Assembly: GCF_028369295.1 (NCBI RefSeq)
Contig: NZ_JAQMYP010000010.1
Location: forward strand, 124,001-188,000
Length of the DNA: 64,000 bases
DNA from: Streptomyces sp. HD
GTDB lineage: Bacteria > Actinomycetota > Actinomycetes > Streptomycetales > Streptomycetaceae
Direction: 5' to 3'
The translations under genes were made by a program, and so were the position numbers. This document shows, in pieces, positions 34,180-44,340 of this stretch. Numbering within the stretch: the first letter of the stretch is position 1; each line of letters begins with the position of its first letter. Below the pieces are notes generated by a model. That model searched no databases. It had not been told where the DNA came from and was given only the letters and a program-made list of their open reading frames with translations.

Positions 34180-35541
34180 TCACATACCCGCGATCAGCTT
34201 CTCCACCCGGTCGTCCACCGAACGGAACGGGTCCTTGCACAACACCGTGCGCTGAGCCTGGTCATTGAGCTTCAGGTGCACCCAGTCGACGGTGAAGTCC
34301 CGGCGCTGTTCCTGGGCCCTGCGGATGAAGTCGCCGCGCAGCCGGGCCCGAGTGGTCTGCGGCGGAACGGACTTGCCCTCGAAGATCTTCAAGTCGTTGC
34401 AGATACGCGCCGCTTGACCCTTCTTCTCCAGCAGGTAGTACAGGCCACGACGCCGGTGGATGTCGTGGTAGGCGAGGTCTATCTGCGCGACCCGCGGGTG
34501 CGACATGGTCATGTTGTGCTTGGCCCGGTACCGCTCGATGAGCTTGTACTTCATCACCCAGTCGATCTCGGTCCCGATCCGGTCGAGGTCCTCGGCCTCG
34601 ATCGCGTCCAGCGTGCGGCCCCACAGCTCCAGGACCTGCTCGACCGTCCCCGTACGGATACCGCGGCGCTCGCAGAAGTCCACGGCCTTCTCGTAGTACT
34701 CGCGCTGCACTTCCAGCGCCGAGGCCTCCCGGCCACTGGCCAGACGCACCTTGCGCCGGCCCGTGATGTCATGGCTGACCTCGCGGATCGCCCGGATCGG
34801 GTTCTCCAGGGTCAGATCCCGCATCACCGTGCCCGCCTCGATCATGCGCAGCACCAGGTCGGTCGCGCCGACCTTCAGCAGCATCGTCGTCTCGGACATG
34901 TTCGAGTCGCCCACGATGACATGCAGGCGACGGTAGCGCTCGGCATCCGCGTGCGGCTCGTCACGCGTGTTGATGATCGGCCGGGACCGGGTCGTCGCCG
35001 AGGAGACGCCCTCCCAGATGTGCTCCGCGCGCTGACTGACGCAGTACACGGCCCCGCGCGGGGTCTGCAGAACCTTGCCCGCACCGCACAGCAACTGGCG
35101 CGTGACGAGGAACGGAATGAGGATGTCCGCCAGCCGGGAGAACTCCCCGTGCCGCGCCACGAGATAGTTCTCGTGGCAGCCGTAGGAGTTGCCGGCCGAG
35201 TCGGTGTTGTTCTTGAAGAGGTAGACGTCGCCCGCGATTCCCTCCTCGTGCAGGCGTCGTTCCGCGTCTACCAGGAGTCCTTCCAGAATGCGTTCGCCGG
35301 CCTTGTCGTGGGTGACCAGTTCGATCACGTTGTCACATTCGGGTGTCGCGTATTCCGGATGTGAGCCCACGTCGAGATAGAGGCGGGCGCCGTTCCGCAG
35401 AAAGACATTGCTGCTGCGGCCCCATGACACGACACGGCGGAAGAGGTACCGCGCCACCTCGTCAGGCGACAGGCGGCGCTGTCCCCTGAACGTGCACGTG
35501 ACGCCGTACTCGTTCTCCAGCCCGAAAATGCGGCGGTCCAT
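34180..35541 (-). CDS. pafA: Pup-protein ligase PafA
   Basis: A 453-residue carboxylate-amine ligase of the glutamine-synthetase fold that joins the C-terminal glutamate of Pup to substrate lysines, using ATP. The N-terminus [14 protein letters not shown] holds the catalytic/metal-binding glutamates. Further conserved blocks are [16 protein letters not shown] and [12 protein letters not shown]. It differs from Dop by lacking the Dop-loop near residue 40. It starts 9 bp downstream of the MFS gene's stop codon, which separates it from prcBA. Confidence 0.95.
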   Translation of the reverse strand: MDRRIFGLENEYGVTCTFRGQRRLSPDEVARYLFRRVVSWGRSSNVFLRNGARLYLDVGSHPEYATPECDNVIELVTHDKAGERILEGLLVDAERRLHEEGIAGDVYLFKNNTDSAGNSYGCHENYLVARHGEFSRLADILIPFLVTRQLLCGAGKVLQTPRGAVYCVSQRAEHIWEGVSSATTRSRPIINTRDEPHADAERYRRLHVIVGDSNMSETTMLLKVGATDLVLRMIEAGTVMRDLTLENPIRAIREVSHDITGRRKVRLASGREASALEVQREYYEKAVDFCERRGIRTGTVEQVLELWGRTLDAIEAEDLDRIGTEIDWVMKYKLIERYRAKHNMTMSHPRVAQIDLAYHDIHRRRGLYYLLEKKGQAARICNDLKIFEGKSVPPQTTRARLRGDFIRRAQEQRRDFTVDWVHLKLNDQAQRTVLCKDPFRSVDDRVEKLIAGM

Positions 35542-35550
35542 GACTGAACA

Positions 35551-36810
35551 TTACGCCCGATCCCCTGAGCTGAAACGGGGTTCGACAGCACGGTTTGGAT
35601 CATTTTCCGATGAAGCCGCAACGACCGCACCCCTGCCGGGAGCTGCGAGGACCCGTCCGGTGCCCAGCAGGACCAGCAACGACACGGCCCCCGCGGCACC
35701 CGGCACGGCGAACCCCCACAGGGCTCCGCCCGCCTCGACGACCGGCCCCGCCAGACCCGTTCCGACCGACGCGCCCACGGTGAACGTCGTCACAAGCCAC
35801 GAGAAAGCCTCGGTGACCGTCCCACGCGGCGCGTGCCGGTCGACCAGCACGAAGGCACACGCGATGCACGGCGCCAGGAACACACCGGCCAGCACACTCA
35901 GCAACGTCATGGCGACCACACCCGGCATCAGCGTCAGCGGCAGGTAACACACCGCCAGAAGCGCCACCAGCACCCGTAGTCGCCGCGCCGGCTCCCCGCC
36001 CCACTGCCGCGCCCCGTACACCGTGCCACCCACCAGCGCGCCCAGCCCCAGACCCGCCATCAGCCAGCCGTACACCGCGTCACCGCCGTTGTCGTCCGCG
36101 TACGACACCGCCGCGACCGCGATCGACCCCATCGCCACACCGACGAACAGGAACGCGGCCAGCAACGCCACCAGCCCCGGCGAACGCAGCGCCCCCAGCC
36201 AGTGCGCCTCACGCGGCGCCGAACGCCACGCGCGCGAAGGCTGCGACACGACCACCGACAGTGCGCCCAGCACCCCGACGACGTTCAGCACGAGCAGCGC
36301 CGCCTGCGCCGACCACAGCGACGTGCACAGCGTCAGCAGCAGGGGGCCGACGGTGAACATGACTTCCTGCGCCACCGCGTCCATGGCGTACGCCGTGTGC
36401 ACCTGCTCCTCCTTGGGGAGCACCGACGACCACAGCGCCCGCAGGCCGCCCTCCAGCGGCGGCGTGAACAACCCGGAGGCCGCGACGGCCGCGTACGCGA
36501 GCGGCAGCGGGCCGATGCCCACGAACGCGAACACGGCCATCGCCAGCGCCGAGGCGACCGCGGCGGGCAGTTGCACCCGCGGCTGGCCCAACAGGTCCAC
36601 CAGCCGCCCCAGCAGCGGCTGCCCCACGGCGTTGGCGACCCCGTACACGGCCGCCAGCCCCCCGGCCAGACTGTACGAACCCCCCTCCGCCCGTACGAAC
36701 AGCATGATGGCGAGCGCGGCGACAGCGTTCGGCAGCCGACCCACCAGCGTGCCGACGAGCAACCGGGCGGCATGCCTCGCCCTGAGGATCTCCACGTATG
36801 CGCCGGTCAT
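35551..36810 (-). CDS. MFS transporter
   Basis: A 419-residue protein with about 12 membrane helices and the MFS loop pattern (G-R-L-V-D-L-L-G-Q-P-R between helices 2 and 3). It resembles small-molecule exporters of the actinobacterial MFS type. It is divergent from a LacI-family gene, and a palindrome lies in the 99-bp gap, so it is probably that regulator's target. Its 3' end is 9 bp before pafA, so read-through into pafA is possible. The substrate is unknown. Confidence 0.85.
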   Translation of the reverse strand: MTGAYVEILRARHAARLLVGTLVGRLPNAVAALAIMLFVRAEGGSYSLAGGLAAVYGVANAVGQPLLGRLVDLLGQPRVQLPAAVASALAMAVFAFVGIGPLPLAYAAVAASGLFTPPLEGGLRALWSSVLPKEEQVHTAYAMDAVAQEVMFTVGPLLLTLCTSLWSAQAALLVLNVVGVLGALSVVVSQPSRAWRSAPREAHWLGALRSPGLVALLAAFLFVGVAMGSIAVAAVSYADDNGGDAVYGWLMAGLGLGALVGGTVYGARQWGGEPARRLRVLVALLAVCYLPLTLMPGVVAMTLLSVLAGVFLAPCIACAFVLVDRHAPRGTVTEAFSWLVTTFTVGASVGTGLAGPVVEAGGALWGFAVPGAAGAVSLLVLLGTGRVLAAPGRGAVVAASSENDPNRAVEPRFSSGDRA

Positions 36811-36838
36811 CGGCCGCGCCGCCCCTCCGCTGAAGTTT

Positions 36839-36865
36839 TACGTATAACGTCGTCCGTCATACGTA
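36839..36865. promoter_or_regulatory. Candidate LacI-family operator between MFS and lacI genes
   Basis: TACGTAT (36839-36845) and ATACGTA (36859-36865) form perfect 7-bp arms around a 13-bp spacer in the divergent promoter region. The spacing is longer than for a typical LacI half-site pair, so the arms might be two contact regions or a dyad for another protein. Confidence 0.55.
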
Positions 36866-36909
36866 CCATGTGCGCTGTTCACCAGTCCAGACGAAGGAGT
36901 ACGCCGACG

Positions 36910-37926
36910 GTGGCACACGGCAGCACACGCCCCACCAGCCGGGACGTCGCCCAAGCCGCGGGCGTGTCCCAGGCCGCGGTCTCCCTCGTTCTCGGCGACA
37001 AATGGCGCGGCCGCGTCTCGGAGACCACAGCCGAACGCGTACGCCAGGCAGCCCGCGAACTCGGCTACCGGCCCAACCTCGCCGCCCGCAACCTCCGCCT
37101 CGGCCGCACCCGCACCGTACTCCTCGTCGTCCCCGCCCTCACCACCGAATTCTTCGCCGGCGTCTACACCGGCGCCGCCCGCATCGCCGCCCGGCACGGC
37201 TTCGGCGTCGTCCTCTACCCCTCCCCCGAAGGCATCGGCCCCGCCCGCGACCCCTTCGCCTCCGCCCAGGCCGCCCTCGACGGCGTCATCGCCTCCTCCA
37301 TGGCCGCCGACGCCCTCACCGCCATCCACGGCGACCAGCTCCCCCTCGTCATGCTCGACAGCGACCCGCAGGGCAGCCTCGGCGCCGCCACCGTCAACCT
37401 GGACATCGCGGACGGCGTACGACAGGTCGCCGAACACCTGCTCAGCCTCGGCCACCGCCGCATCCTCCACCTCGCCGCCGACGTGGCCTCCTGGACCTTC
37501 GAAGCACGCGCGCGTGAGCTGGCCGCACGGATCGGCGAGGTACCCGGCACATCCCTCCTCACGGTCAGCGCCCCCATCTCCATCGACGGCGCCCTGACCG
37601 CCACCATGACCGCACTCTCCGCCAAGGGCCCCCGCCCCACCGCCATCGTCTGCGACGACGACAAACTCGCCGCCGGCGCCTACAAAGCCGTACGCCGCCT
37701 CGGCCTGCGCATCCCCGACGACATCTCCGTCACCGGCCTCGACGACCTCGCCCTCGCCACCGCCATCGACCCCGAACTCACCACCGTCCGCCTGGACGCC
37801 GAACTCTTCGGCGAACGGGGCATGCAAGCCCTCCTGGCGGTCCTGGAAGGCCGCGCACCGGAAGCAGGCGACATTCCCGTCGAGCTCGTCGTACGAGGCT
37901 CCACAGCGCCACCCAGCGCGCCCTGA
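36910..37926 (+). CDS. LacI-family transcriptional regulator
   Basis: A 338-residue regulator. The N-terminal LacI helix-turn-helix T-S-R-D-V-A-Q-A-A-G-V-S-Q-A-A-V-S-L-V-L is followed by the hinge helix (P-N-L-A-A-R-N-L-R-L) and a periplasmic-binding-protein-like sensor domain (L-L-V-V-P-A-L-T-T-E-F-F; D-D-I-S-V-T-G-L-D-D-L). GTG 36910 follows AAGGAG. The effector is not predictable. It probably autoregulates and controls the divergent MFS gene, giving an inducible export or uptake unit inserted in the proteasome region. Confidence 0.9.
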   Translation: MAHGSTRPTSRDVAQAAGVSQAAVSLVLGDKWRGRVSETTAERVRQAARELGYRPNLAARNLRLGRTRTVLLVVPALTTEFFAGVYTGAARIAARHGFGVVLYPSPEGIGPARDPFASAQAALDGVIASSMAADALTAIHGDQLPLVMLDSDPQGSLGAATVNLDIADGVRQVAEHLLSLGHRRILHLAADVASWTFEARARELAARIGEVPGTSLLTVSAPISIDGALTATMTALSAKGPRPTAIVCDDDKLAAGAYKAVRRLGLRIPDDISVTGLDDLALATAIDPELTTVRLDAELFGERGMQALLAVLEGRAPEAGDIPVELVVRGSTAPPSAP

Positions 37927-37945
37927 ACACCACCGCGAAAACGCC

Positions 37946-37980
37946 CTGTGCCCCGGCCGAAAGATCGGACCGGGGCACAG
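37946..37980. terminator. Bidirectional terminator between lacI and prcA
   Basis: CTGTGCCCCGG (37946-37956) pairs perfectly with CCGGGGCACAG (37970-37980), and an inner CCGA/TCGG extends the stem. It lies between convergent lacI and prcA. Confidence 0.8.
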
Positions 37981-38022
37981 CGCGGGCGAAACCAAACAGA
38001 ACCAGCGGACGAAAGCTGAGGG

Positions 38023-38054
38023 CTGGGACTGGGACTGGGACTGGGACTGGGGGA
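38023..38054. repeat. Hexanucleotide repeat just 3' of prcA
   Basis: Four perfect CTGGGA units (38023-38046) plus a degenerate fifth (CTGGGG) directly abut the prcA stop codon. In the prcA frame the repeat would encode alternating Ser-Pro if the TAG stop were lost. Confidence 0.8.
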
Positions 38055-38825
38055 CTACTCCTCGGAACTGTCCGAATCCTCGGAGCTCTCCCCGTTGTCG
38101 GCACTCTCGGCCTCGGTGGCCGCACCACCGGCCTCCAGCAGCCGATCCAGCTGACGGCCGACGATGCGCTTGAACTTGCGCGACTGCGGACGCGTACGGT
38201 CCAGCACCGCGACCTCAAGCCGCTCCGCGGGAATCTCCCGCTGCGTCCCGTTCGACTCACGGGACAGAGCCTGAACGGCCAGCTTCAACGCCTCGGCGAG
38301 GCTCATGCCGTCCTGATGACGCTGGTCGAGATAGTTGCTGATCAGCTCGGCATTACCACCGACCGCCACCGAACCGTGCTCATCCACGATCGACCCGTCA
38401 TGCGGCAACCGATAGATCTGGTCACCCTCCGGCGTCTCACCCACCTCGGCAACGACCAACTCCACCTCATACGGCTTCTCGGCCGCCGAGGAGAAGATCG
38501 TGCCCAGCGTCTGAGCGTAGACATTGGCCAGACCACGCGCGGTCACGTCATCACGGTCATAGGTGTACCCACGAAGATCGGCATACCGCACACCGCCGAT
38601 CCGCAGGTTCTCGTACTCGTTGTACTTACCGGCCGCCGCGAAGCCGATCCGGTCATAGATCTCGCTGAACTTGTGCAGCGCACGGGACGGGTTCTCGCCG
38701 ACGAACACGATGCCATCGGCATACTGCAGCACAACCAGGCTGCGACCACGGGCGATGCCCTTGCGGGCGTACTCCGCCCGGTCGGCCATGGCCTGCTGGG
38801 GTGAGACATAGAACGGCGTCGACAC
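38055..38825 (-). CDS. prcA: Proteasome alpha subunit PrcA
   Basis: A 256-residue alpha-type 20S subunit. The N-terminal gate segment ([23 protein letters not shown]) is typical of the actinobacterial alpha ring, and no catalytic threonine is exposed. Alpha rings cap the beta rings and dock the ARC unfoldase. The acidic Ser/Glu C-terminus (about 25 residues) is disordered. It starts at GTG 38825, 59 bp after prcB. A hexanucleotide repeat follows its stop directly. Confidence 0.96.
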   Translation of the reverse strand: MSTPFYVSPQQAMADRAEYARKGIARGRSLVVLQYADGIVFVGENPSRALHKFSEIYDRIGFAAAGKYNEYENLRIGGVRYADLRGYTYDRDDVTARGLANVYAQTLGTIFSSAAEKPYEVELVVAEVGETPEGDQIYRLPHDGSIVDEHGSVAVGGNAELISNYLDQRHQDGMSLAEALKLAVQALSRESNGTQREIPAERLEVAVLDRTRPQSRKFKRIVGRQLDRLLEAGGAATEAESADNGESSEDSDSSEE

Positions 38826-38884
38826 CGGTTATCCGTCCCTTTCTGTCGAAGTCACAGGATCACCTTGGTAAGACCGAACCGTCG

Positions 38885-39730
38885 CTACAGCAGCGCGGCC
38901 CGCGGGCCGTCGGGCTGCTCCAGACGCCGCTCCAGGATCGAACGGGCGATCTCGGAGGACTCGTCATCGCCGAGCCGACGGAAACCGTCATCGGTGATCA
39001 CCGTGACGATCGGGTAGATCCGGCGGGCGACATCGGGACCACCGGTCGCCGAGTCGTCGTCAGCCGCGTCATACAGGGCCTGCACCACCAGCGTCGTGGC
39101 CTCGGCCTCACTCAGGTCATCACGGTAGAGCTTCTTCATGGCCCCGCGCGCGAAGATCGACCCCGAGCCGGTGGCGGCGTACCCCTGCTCCTCGGAACGA
39201 CCACCGGTGACGTCGTACGAGAAGATCCGTCCCTTCTCCCGGTCCACGTCATACCCGGCGAAGAGCGGCACCACAGCCAGCCCCTGCATCGCCATGCCCA
39301 GATTGGACCGGATCATGGTCGACAACCGGTTCGCCTTGCCTTCGAGTGACAGCTGAGCGCCTTCAACCTTCTCGAAGTGCTCCAGCTCCAACTGGAAGAG
39401 CTTGACCATCTCGACGGCGAGACCGGCGGTGCCGGCGATACCGACAGCCGAGTACTCGTCCGCCGGGAAGACCTTCTCGATGTCGCGCTGGGCGATGACG
39501 TTGCCCATGGTGGCGCGGCGGTCACCGGCGAGCACGACGCCCCCAGGGAACGTCGCGGCGACGATGGTCGTGCCATGCGGCGCCTCGATCACGCCCTGCG
39601 TGGGCGGGAGTTGACGCTTACCGGGCAGCAGCTCCGGCTGGTGGTCCGAGAGAAAGTCCATGAACGAGGACGACCCAGGCGTCAGGAAGGCAGCTGGTAG
39701 ACGCCCGGTGCTACGAGTGTTGGCTTCCAC
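38885..39730 (-). CDS. prcB: Proteasome beta subunit PrcB
   Basis: A 281-residue precursor. The N-terminal propeptide (about 53 residues) ends E-A-P-H-G, and cleavage exposes the catalytic threonine of [11 protein letters not shown]. The lysine of G-D-R-R-A region and conserved D residues (about 17 and 33 of the mature chain) complete the active site. GTG 39730 is supported by GGAAGG six bases upstream. Its first 49 bp overlap the 3' end of the endonuclease VII-like gene in another frame. It forms the peptidase rings of the 20S core with PrcA. Confidence 0.95.
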   Translation of the reverse strand: MEANTRSTGRLPAAFLTPGSSSFMDFLSDHQPELLPGKRQLPPTQGVIEAPHGTTIVAATFPGGVVLAGDRRATMGNVIAQRDIEKVFPADEYSAVGIAGTAGLAVEMVKLFQLELEHFEKVEGAQLSLEGKANRLSTMIRSNLGMAMQGLAVVPLFAGYDVDREKGRIFSYDVTGGRSEEQGYAATGSGSIFARGAMKKLYRDDLSEAEATTLVVQALYDAADDDSATGGPDVARRIYPIVTVITDDGFRRLGDDESSEIARSILERRLEQPDGPRAALL

Positions 39731-40131
39731 GCGATTCCTTCCAAGTAAGCGGCGGCCCGGCGGACGGCGTCGGGGTCGTCCCCCAACTTGCCGATGGCCG
39801 AATTGCAGTTGAAGCACAGTACGCCACGGACCCTACCCGTCTTGTGGCAGTGATCCACATGAACGGCCGGGGCCCTGAGACAGATCACGCGGAGGCCCGT
39901 CTGAGAGGCCACCATCTCGTCACGTCCGGCTTCGGTGAGGCCGTAATGGCGCTTGAGGTGACCCGCACGTCCCTTCGCCGCCCGACACGCCTTGCAGCTC
40001 GTGGACAGGCCGTCGGAGGCCGTGGCATTTCGATGCCACCCGTCACGGGCCGATTTGTTCCGGGCGAAGGCTGCCCGCGGTTTGGCCTCTTTGCACCGCG
40101 AGCAGCACTTCACGCCTTCTTCGCTATCCAC
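39682..40131 (-). CDS. Recombination endonuclease VII-like HNH protein in the proteasome operon
   Basis: A 149-residue protein. An N-terminal zinc-ribbon (C-C-S-R-C at 9-13, then C-K-A-C near 46) precedes an endonuclease VII-type HNH core [19 protein letters not shown] (about residues 97-115). The usual C-x-x-C ahead of the VDH motif is reduced to one Cys (V-I-C-L-R-A), so the zinc site may be incomplete. These enzymes resolve branched DNA in phages. It lies 32 bp after pup and overlaps prcB by 49 bp. A similar gene sits between pup and prcB in S. coelicolor as I recall. GTG 40131 is the likely start. Confidence 0.8.
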   Translation of the reverse strand: MDSEEGVKCCSRCKEAKPRAAFARNKSARDGWHRNATASDGLSTSCKACRAAKGRAGHLKRHYGLTEAGRDEMVASQTGLRVICLRAPAVHVDHCHKTGRVRGVLCFNCNSAIGKLGDDPDAVRRAAAYLEGIAWKPTLVAPGVYQLPS

Positions 40132-40163
40132 CTTTAGAGCCCCCGCGGCCTTCGATTCGAAGG

Positions 40164-40382
40164 CTACTCGCCGCCCTTCTGAACGAAGCTTCGAACGAAG
40201 TCCTCCGCATTCTCCTCAAGGACATCGTCGATCTCGTCCAGAACCGAGTCGACGTCATCGCTCAGCTTCTCTTGCCGCTCCTTGAGGTCCTCAGAAGCCT
40301 GCGTCTCTGCCGCCTGCTCCTCGACCTCCTCAGTAGAGCGCGTGGCCTTCTGCTGTCCGCCGCCGGTGTCCTTGGTTGCCAT
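40164..40382 (-). CDS. pup: Prokaryotic ubiquitin-like protein Pup
   Basis: A 72-residue, mostly charged and disordered protein. A central coiled region (S-E-D-L-K-E-R-Q-E-K-L-S-D-D-V-D-S-V-L-D-E-I) binds the ARC coiled coils. The C-terminus is F-V-Q-K-G-G-E, so the terminal residue is already Glu, not the Gln found in mycobacterial Pup. It can be ligated by PafA without prior deamidation by Dop. ATG 40382 is chosen; ten residues upstream in frame have no similarity. It is 189 bp downstream of dop and shares the operon strand. Confidence 0.95.
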   Translation of the reverse strand: MATKDTGGGQQKATRSTEEVEEQAAETQASEDLKERQEKLSDDVDSVLDEIDDVLEENAEDFVRSFVQKGGE

Positions 40383-40571
40383 ATCCCTCACCCCGCTCAG
40401 TTCGCCCGACATGGTCGACAGGTCGGCTTTCCTGCCGATCGGTGATGATCAGACCCTACAAGCCGGGTCTGACATCGGCCCCGCAGTTTCTCCAACGTAC
40501 GGGGGCCACCTCGATGATTCCCGGCGGCCGGGTTTTCCACCCTGTCCGGCCGGTACCTTCCGGGTGTCCGG

Positions 40572-42083
40572 TCAGCCGCCTGACAGGACCCTGACCAGGT
40601 CTTCTGCGGTGCGGCAGCGGTCCAGGAGCTCCTTGACGTGATTTCGCGTTCCGCGAAGCGGTTCGAGGGTTGGAACGCGCTGGAGTGAGTCCCGCCCGGG
40701 CAGGTCGAAGATGACCGAGTCCCAGGAGGCGGCGGCGACGTCGTCGGCGTACTGCTCCAGGCAGCGGCCGCGGAAGTACGCGCGTGTGTCCTCCGGCGGC
40801 GTCGCCTTGGCCTGTTCGACGGTTTCCTCGTCCAGGAGTCGCTTGATGCGTCCGCGAGCCGCGAGGCGGTTGTAGAGGCCCTTCTCGGGACGTACGTCGG
40901 CGTACTGGAGGTCGAGGAGGTGGAGCTTGGCGGCGTCCCAGTCGAGGCCGTCGCGGCGGCGGTAGCCCTCCATGAGCTCTCGCTTGGCGACCCAGTCCAG
41001 TTCGCCGGCGAGGCTCATCGGGTCGCGTTCGAGGCGGTTGAGGGTGTCCTCCCAGCGGCTCAGGACGTCCTTGGTCTGTTCGTCGGCGTCGGCGCCGAAG
41101 CGCTCCTCCACGTATTTGCGGGACAGCTCGTAGTACTCCATCTGGAGCTGGACCGCGGTGAGTGTGCGGCCGCTGCGCAGCGTGACCAGGCGCTGCAGGG
41201 ACGGGTCGTGCGAGACCTGGTGGAGGGTGCGTACGGGCTGGTCGACGGCGAGGTCGACGGCGATGAAGCTGTCCTCGATCATCGACAGGACGAGGGCTGT
41301 GGTGCCGAGCTTGAGGTAGGTGGAGATCTCCGAGAGGTTGGCGTCGCCGATGATCACATGGAGGCGGCGGTATTTCTCGGCGTCGGCGTGGGGCTCGTCG
41401 CGGGTGTTGATGATCGGGCGCTTGAGGGTCGTCTCCAGTCCTACTTCGACCTCGAAGTAGTCGGCGCGCTGGCTGAGCTGGAAGCCGTGTTCGTGGCCGT
41501 CCTGGCCGATGCCGACGCGGCCGGCTCCGGCGAAGACCTGGCGGGAGATGAAGAAGGGGGTGAGGTGGCGCACGATGTCGGAGAAGGGGGTTTCCCGCTT
41601 CATGAGGTAGTTCTCGTGCGTGCCGTAGGAGGCGCCCTTGTTGTCGGTGTTGTTCTTGTAGAGGTGGATCGGCTGGGCGCCGGGCAGCTGGGCTGCCCGT
41701 TCGGCGGCTTCTGCCATGATGCGTTCGCCGGCCTTGTCCCAGAGGACGGCGTCGCGTGGGTTGGTGACCTCGGGGGCGCTGTATTCGGGGTGTGCGTGGT
41801 CGACGTAGAGCCTTGCGCCATTGGTGAGGATGACGTTGGCCAGGCCGATGTCCTCGTCGGTGAGCTGGCTGGCGTCGGCGGCCTCGCGGGCGAGGTCGAA
41901 GCCTCGCGCGTCCCGCAGCGGGTTCTCCTCCTCGAAGTCCCAGCGGGCCCGGCGGGCCCGGTGCATCGCCGCCGCGTAGGCGTTGACGATCTGGGATGAG
42001 GTGAGCATGGCATTGGCGTTGGGGTGCCCGGGGACGGAGATGCCGTACTCCGTCTCGATGCCCATTACTCGCCGTACGGTCAT
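40572..42083 (-). CDS. dop: Pup deamidase/depupylase Dop
   Basis: A 503-residue PafA paralog. The N-terminus [10 protein letters not shown] carries the conserved glutamates. The Dop-loop region follows ([15 protein letters not shown]), with [16 protein letters not shown] and [12 protein letters not shown]. Since Pup here ends in Glu, its main job is removing Pup from substrates. ATG 42083 has AGGAGG-type spacing upstream (GGAGGG). It lies between arc and pup on the same strand. Confidence 0.95.
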   Translation of the reverse strand: MTVRRVMGIETEYGISVPGHPNANAMLTSSQIVNAYAAAMHRARRARWDFEEENPLRDARGFDLAREAADASQLTDEDIGLANVILTNGARLYVDHAHPEYSAPEVTNPRDAVLWDKAGERIMAEAAERAAQLPGAQPIHLYKNNTDNKGASYGTHENYLMKRETPFSDIVRHLTPFFISRQVFAGAGRVGIGQDGHEHGFQLSQRADYFEVEVGLETTLKRPIINTRDEPHADAEKYRRLHVIIGDANLSEISTYLKLGTTALVLSMIEDSFIAVDLAVDQPVRTLHQVSHDPSLQRLVTLRSGRTLTAVQLQMEYYELSRKYVEERFGADADEQTKDVLSRWEDTLNRLERDPMSLAGELDWVAKRELMEGYRRRDGLDWDAAKLHLLDLQYADVRPEKGLYNRLAARGRIKRLLDEETVEQAKATPPEDTRAYFRGRCLEQYADDVAAASWDSVIFDLPGRDSLQRVPTLEPLRGTRNHVKELLDRCRTAEDLVRVLSGG

Positions 42084-42285
42084 GCGGCCCTCCTTGCCCG
42101 GCGGCACCCTCGGTCATGGGCGCCGCACAAGTACCGCTGGCGCTCGGTTGCGTGTGCGGTGCCCGTCCCCGCACTGCGCGACTCGGCGGTACGGAAGAGC
42201 CTAGAACGCCTTTGCGCTGGTGGGGAGATCATTTGCGTCATTGCCTTGCACGCCTTGTGGTCCGGTGGTGGCCGGAAAAACAGTG

Positions 42286-42318
42286 GGCTGCGGATACCCG
42301 GTGAGGGCACCCGCAGCC
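42286..42318 (-). terminator. Terminator after arc
   Basis: GGCTGCGG (42286-42293) pairs with CCGCAGCC (42311-42318). On the minus strand the stem is followed by CACTGTTTTT, a clear T-run, 11 bases beyond the arc stop codon. It implies that dop has its own promoter or depends on read-through. Confidence 0.85.
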
Positions 42319-42328
42319 GCCCTGTCTT

Positions 42329-44095
42329 TTACAGGTACTGACCGGTGTTGGCCACCGTGTCGATGGAGCGTCCGGTGTCCGCGCCCTGCTTTCCGGTGAT
42401 GAGGGTGCGGATGTAGACGATCCGCTCGCCCTTCTTTCCGGAGATCCGGGCCCAGTCGTCCGGGTTGGTGGTGTTGGGCAGGTCCTCGTTCTCCTTGAAC
42501 TCGTCCACGCATGCCTGGAGGAGGTGGGAGACGCGCAGGCCCTTCTGGTTGTGTTCGAGGAAGTCCTTGATCGCCATTTTCTTGGCGCGACCCACGATGT
42601 TCTCGATCATGGCGCCGGAGTTGAAGTCCTTGAAGTAGAGGACTTCCTTGTCGCCGTTGGCGTAGGTGACTTCCAGGAAGCGGTTTTCCTCGGATTCGGC
42701 GTACATCTGCTCGACGGCGGTCTGGATCATGCTCTGGACCGTGGTCGCCTTGCTGCCGCCGTGCTCGCCGAGGTCTTCGGAGTGCAGCGGGAGGCGTTCT
42801 GTGAGGTACTTGCCGAAGATGTCCTTGGCGGCCTCGGCGTCGGGACGTTCGATCTTGATCTTCACGTCCAGGCGGCCGGGGCGCAGGATGGCGGGGTCGA
42901 TCATGTCCTCGCGGTTGGAGGCGCCGATCACGACCACGTTCTGCAGGCCTTCGACACCGTCGATCTCGGCGAGCAGCTGGGGGACGATGGTGTTCTCCAC
43001 GTCCGAGCTGACGCCCGAGCCGCGGGTGCGGAAGAGGGATTCCATCTCGTCGAAGAAGACGATGACGGGGGTGCCTTCGCTGGCCTTTTCACGCGCACGC
43101 TGGAAGACGAGGCGGATCTGCCGCTCGGTCTCACCGACGTACTTGTTGAGGAGCTCGGGGCCCTTGATGTTGAGGAAGAAGCTCTTGCCGGCGGCCACTC
43201 CGGTCACTTCGGCGACCTTTTTGGCCAGTGAGTTGGCGACGGCCTTGGCGATGAGTGTCTTGCCGCATCCGGGCGGCCCGTAGAGCAGGACGCCCTTGGG
43301 CGGGCGCAGTTCGTGCTCCTTGAACAGGTCGGGGTAGAGGTATGGCAGCTCGACGGCGTCGCGGATGGCCTCGATCTGGCCCCCGAGGCCGCCGATCTGC
43401 TCGTACCCGATGTCGGGTACCTCTTCGAGGACGAGCTCCTCGACCTCGCTCTTGGGGACGATCTCGTAGACGTAGCCGGAGCGGGGTTCGAGCAGCAGGG
43501 CGTCACCGGGGCGGATGTTCACGCCGCGCAGCGGCTCGGCGAGCCGTACCACCCGTTCCTCGTCGGTGTGCCCGAGTACCAGGGCACGCTCGCCGTCCTC
43601 AAGGATCTCCTTGAGGGTGACGATGTCGCCGACGCTCTCGAACTCCATGGCTTCGACCACGTTGAGCGCTTCGTTGAGCATTACTTCCTGGCCGCGCCGG
43701 AGGTCGTCGAGTTCGACGCTCGGGCTGACGTTCACGCGGAGTTTGCGGCCTCCGGTGAAGATGTCGGCGGTGCCGTCCTCGTTGGCTTGCAGGAAGACAC
43801 CGAAGCCGGCCGGTGGCTGTGCGAGCCGGTCGACTTCTTCCTTGAGGGCCACGATCTGGTCGCGGGCCTCACGGAGCGTGTTCGCGAGTCGCTCGTTCTG
43901 TGCGGATACGCCGGCCAGGTTGGTCTGCAGCTCGACGATCCGCTCTTCGAGAATCCTCGTGTGTCGCGGAGAGTCGGCGAGCTTGCGTCGCAGGACGGCG
44001 ATCTCCTGCTCAAGGTAGGCAATCTGCCCGGCCGGGTCCTCGGACCCTCGTCCCGGGCGGATGCCGCGGTTCATGTCGTCGTCGTGGGCTGCCAC
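42329..44095 (-). CDS. arc: Proteasome-associated AAA+ ATPase ARC (Mpa)
   Basis: A 588-residue unfoldase. N-terminal coiled coil (about residues 25-75) recruits Pup, then two OB-like domains, then an AAA+ module with Walker A G-P-P-G-C-G-K-T (near 285), Walker [11 protein letters not shown] (near 345), and a C-terminal G-Q-Y-L that fits the HbYX-type proteasome-opening tail. GTG 44095 follows GGAGGAGG at 8 bp; an in-frame TTG six codons earlier lies inside that ribosome site. It feeds pupylated proteins into PrcBA. The ferredoxin gene diverges upstream. Confidence 0.95.
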   Translation of the reverse strand: MAAHDDDMNRGIRPGRGSEDPAGQIAYLEQEIAVLRRKLADSPRHTRILEERIVELQTNLAGVSAQNERLANTLREARDQIVALKEEVDRLAQPPAGFGVFLQANEDGTADIFTGGRKLRVNVSPSVELDDLRRGQEVMLNEALNVVEAMEFESVGDIVTLKEILEDGERALVLGHTDEERVVRLAEPLRGVNIRPGDALLLEPRSGYVYEIVPKSEVEELVLEEVPDIGYEQIGGLGGQIEAIRDAVELPYLYPDLFKEHELRPPKGVLLYGPPGCGKTLIAKAVANSLAKKVAEVTGVAAGKSFFLNIKGPELLNKYVGETERQIRLVFQRAREKASEGTPVIVFFDEMESLFRTRGSGVSSDVENTIVPQLLAEIDGVEGLQNVVVIGASNREDMIDPAILRPGRLDVKIKIERPDAEAAKDIFGKYLTERLPLHSEDLGEHGGSKATTVQSMIQTAVEQMYAESEENRFLEVTYANGDKEVLYFKDFNSGAMIENIVGRAKKMAIKDFLEHNQKGLRVSHLLQACVDEFKENEDLPNTTNPDDWARISGKKGERIVYIRTLITGKQGADTGRSIDTVANTGQYL

Positions 44096-44340
44096 GGTCC
44101 TCACCTCCTCCAAGGGGAGCTGGACGCTTCCAGACCCTACCTGGGTGGGTGTCGATTGAAACCCCTAGATCACAAAGACGGTCGGGGTGTGTCCGATCTT
44201 CACCCTTGCGCTCTCCCTCACGCCAGGGGAATACCCACCGCACATGATTGGAACCCAGGCAGAGGTAGGGTCAAAGGGTTCAACACCCGTCAGAGCTGGC
44301 CGGATTCCCGTACGGCTCGGGGCAGGAAGCGGTAGGAGAG

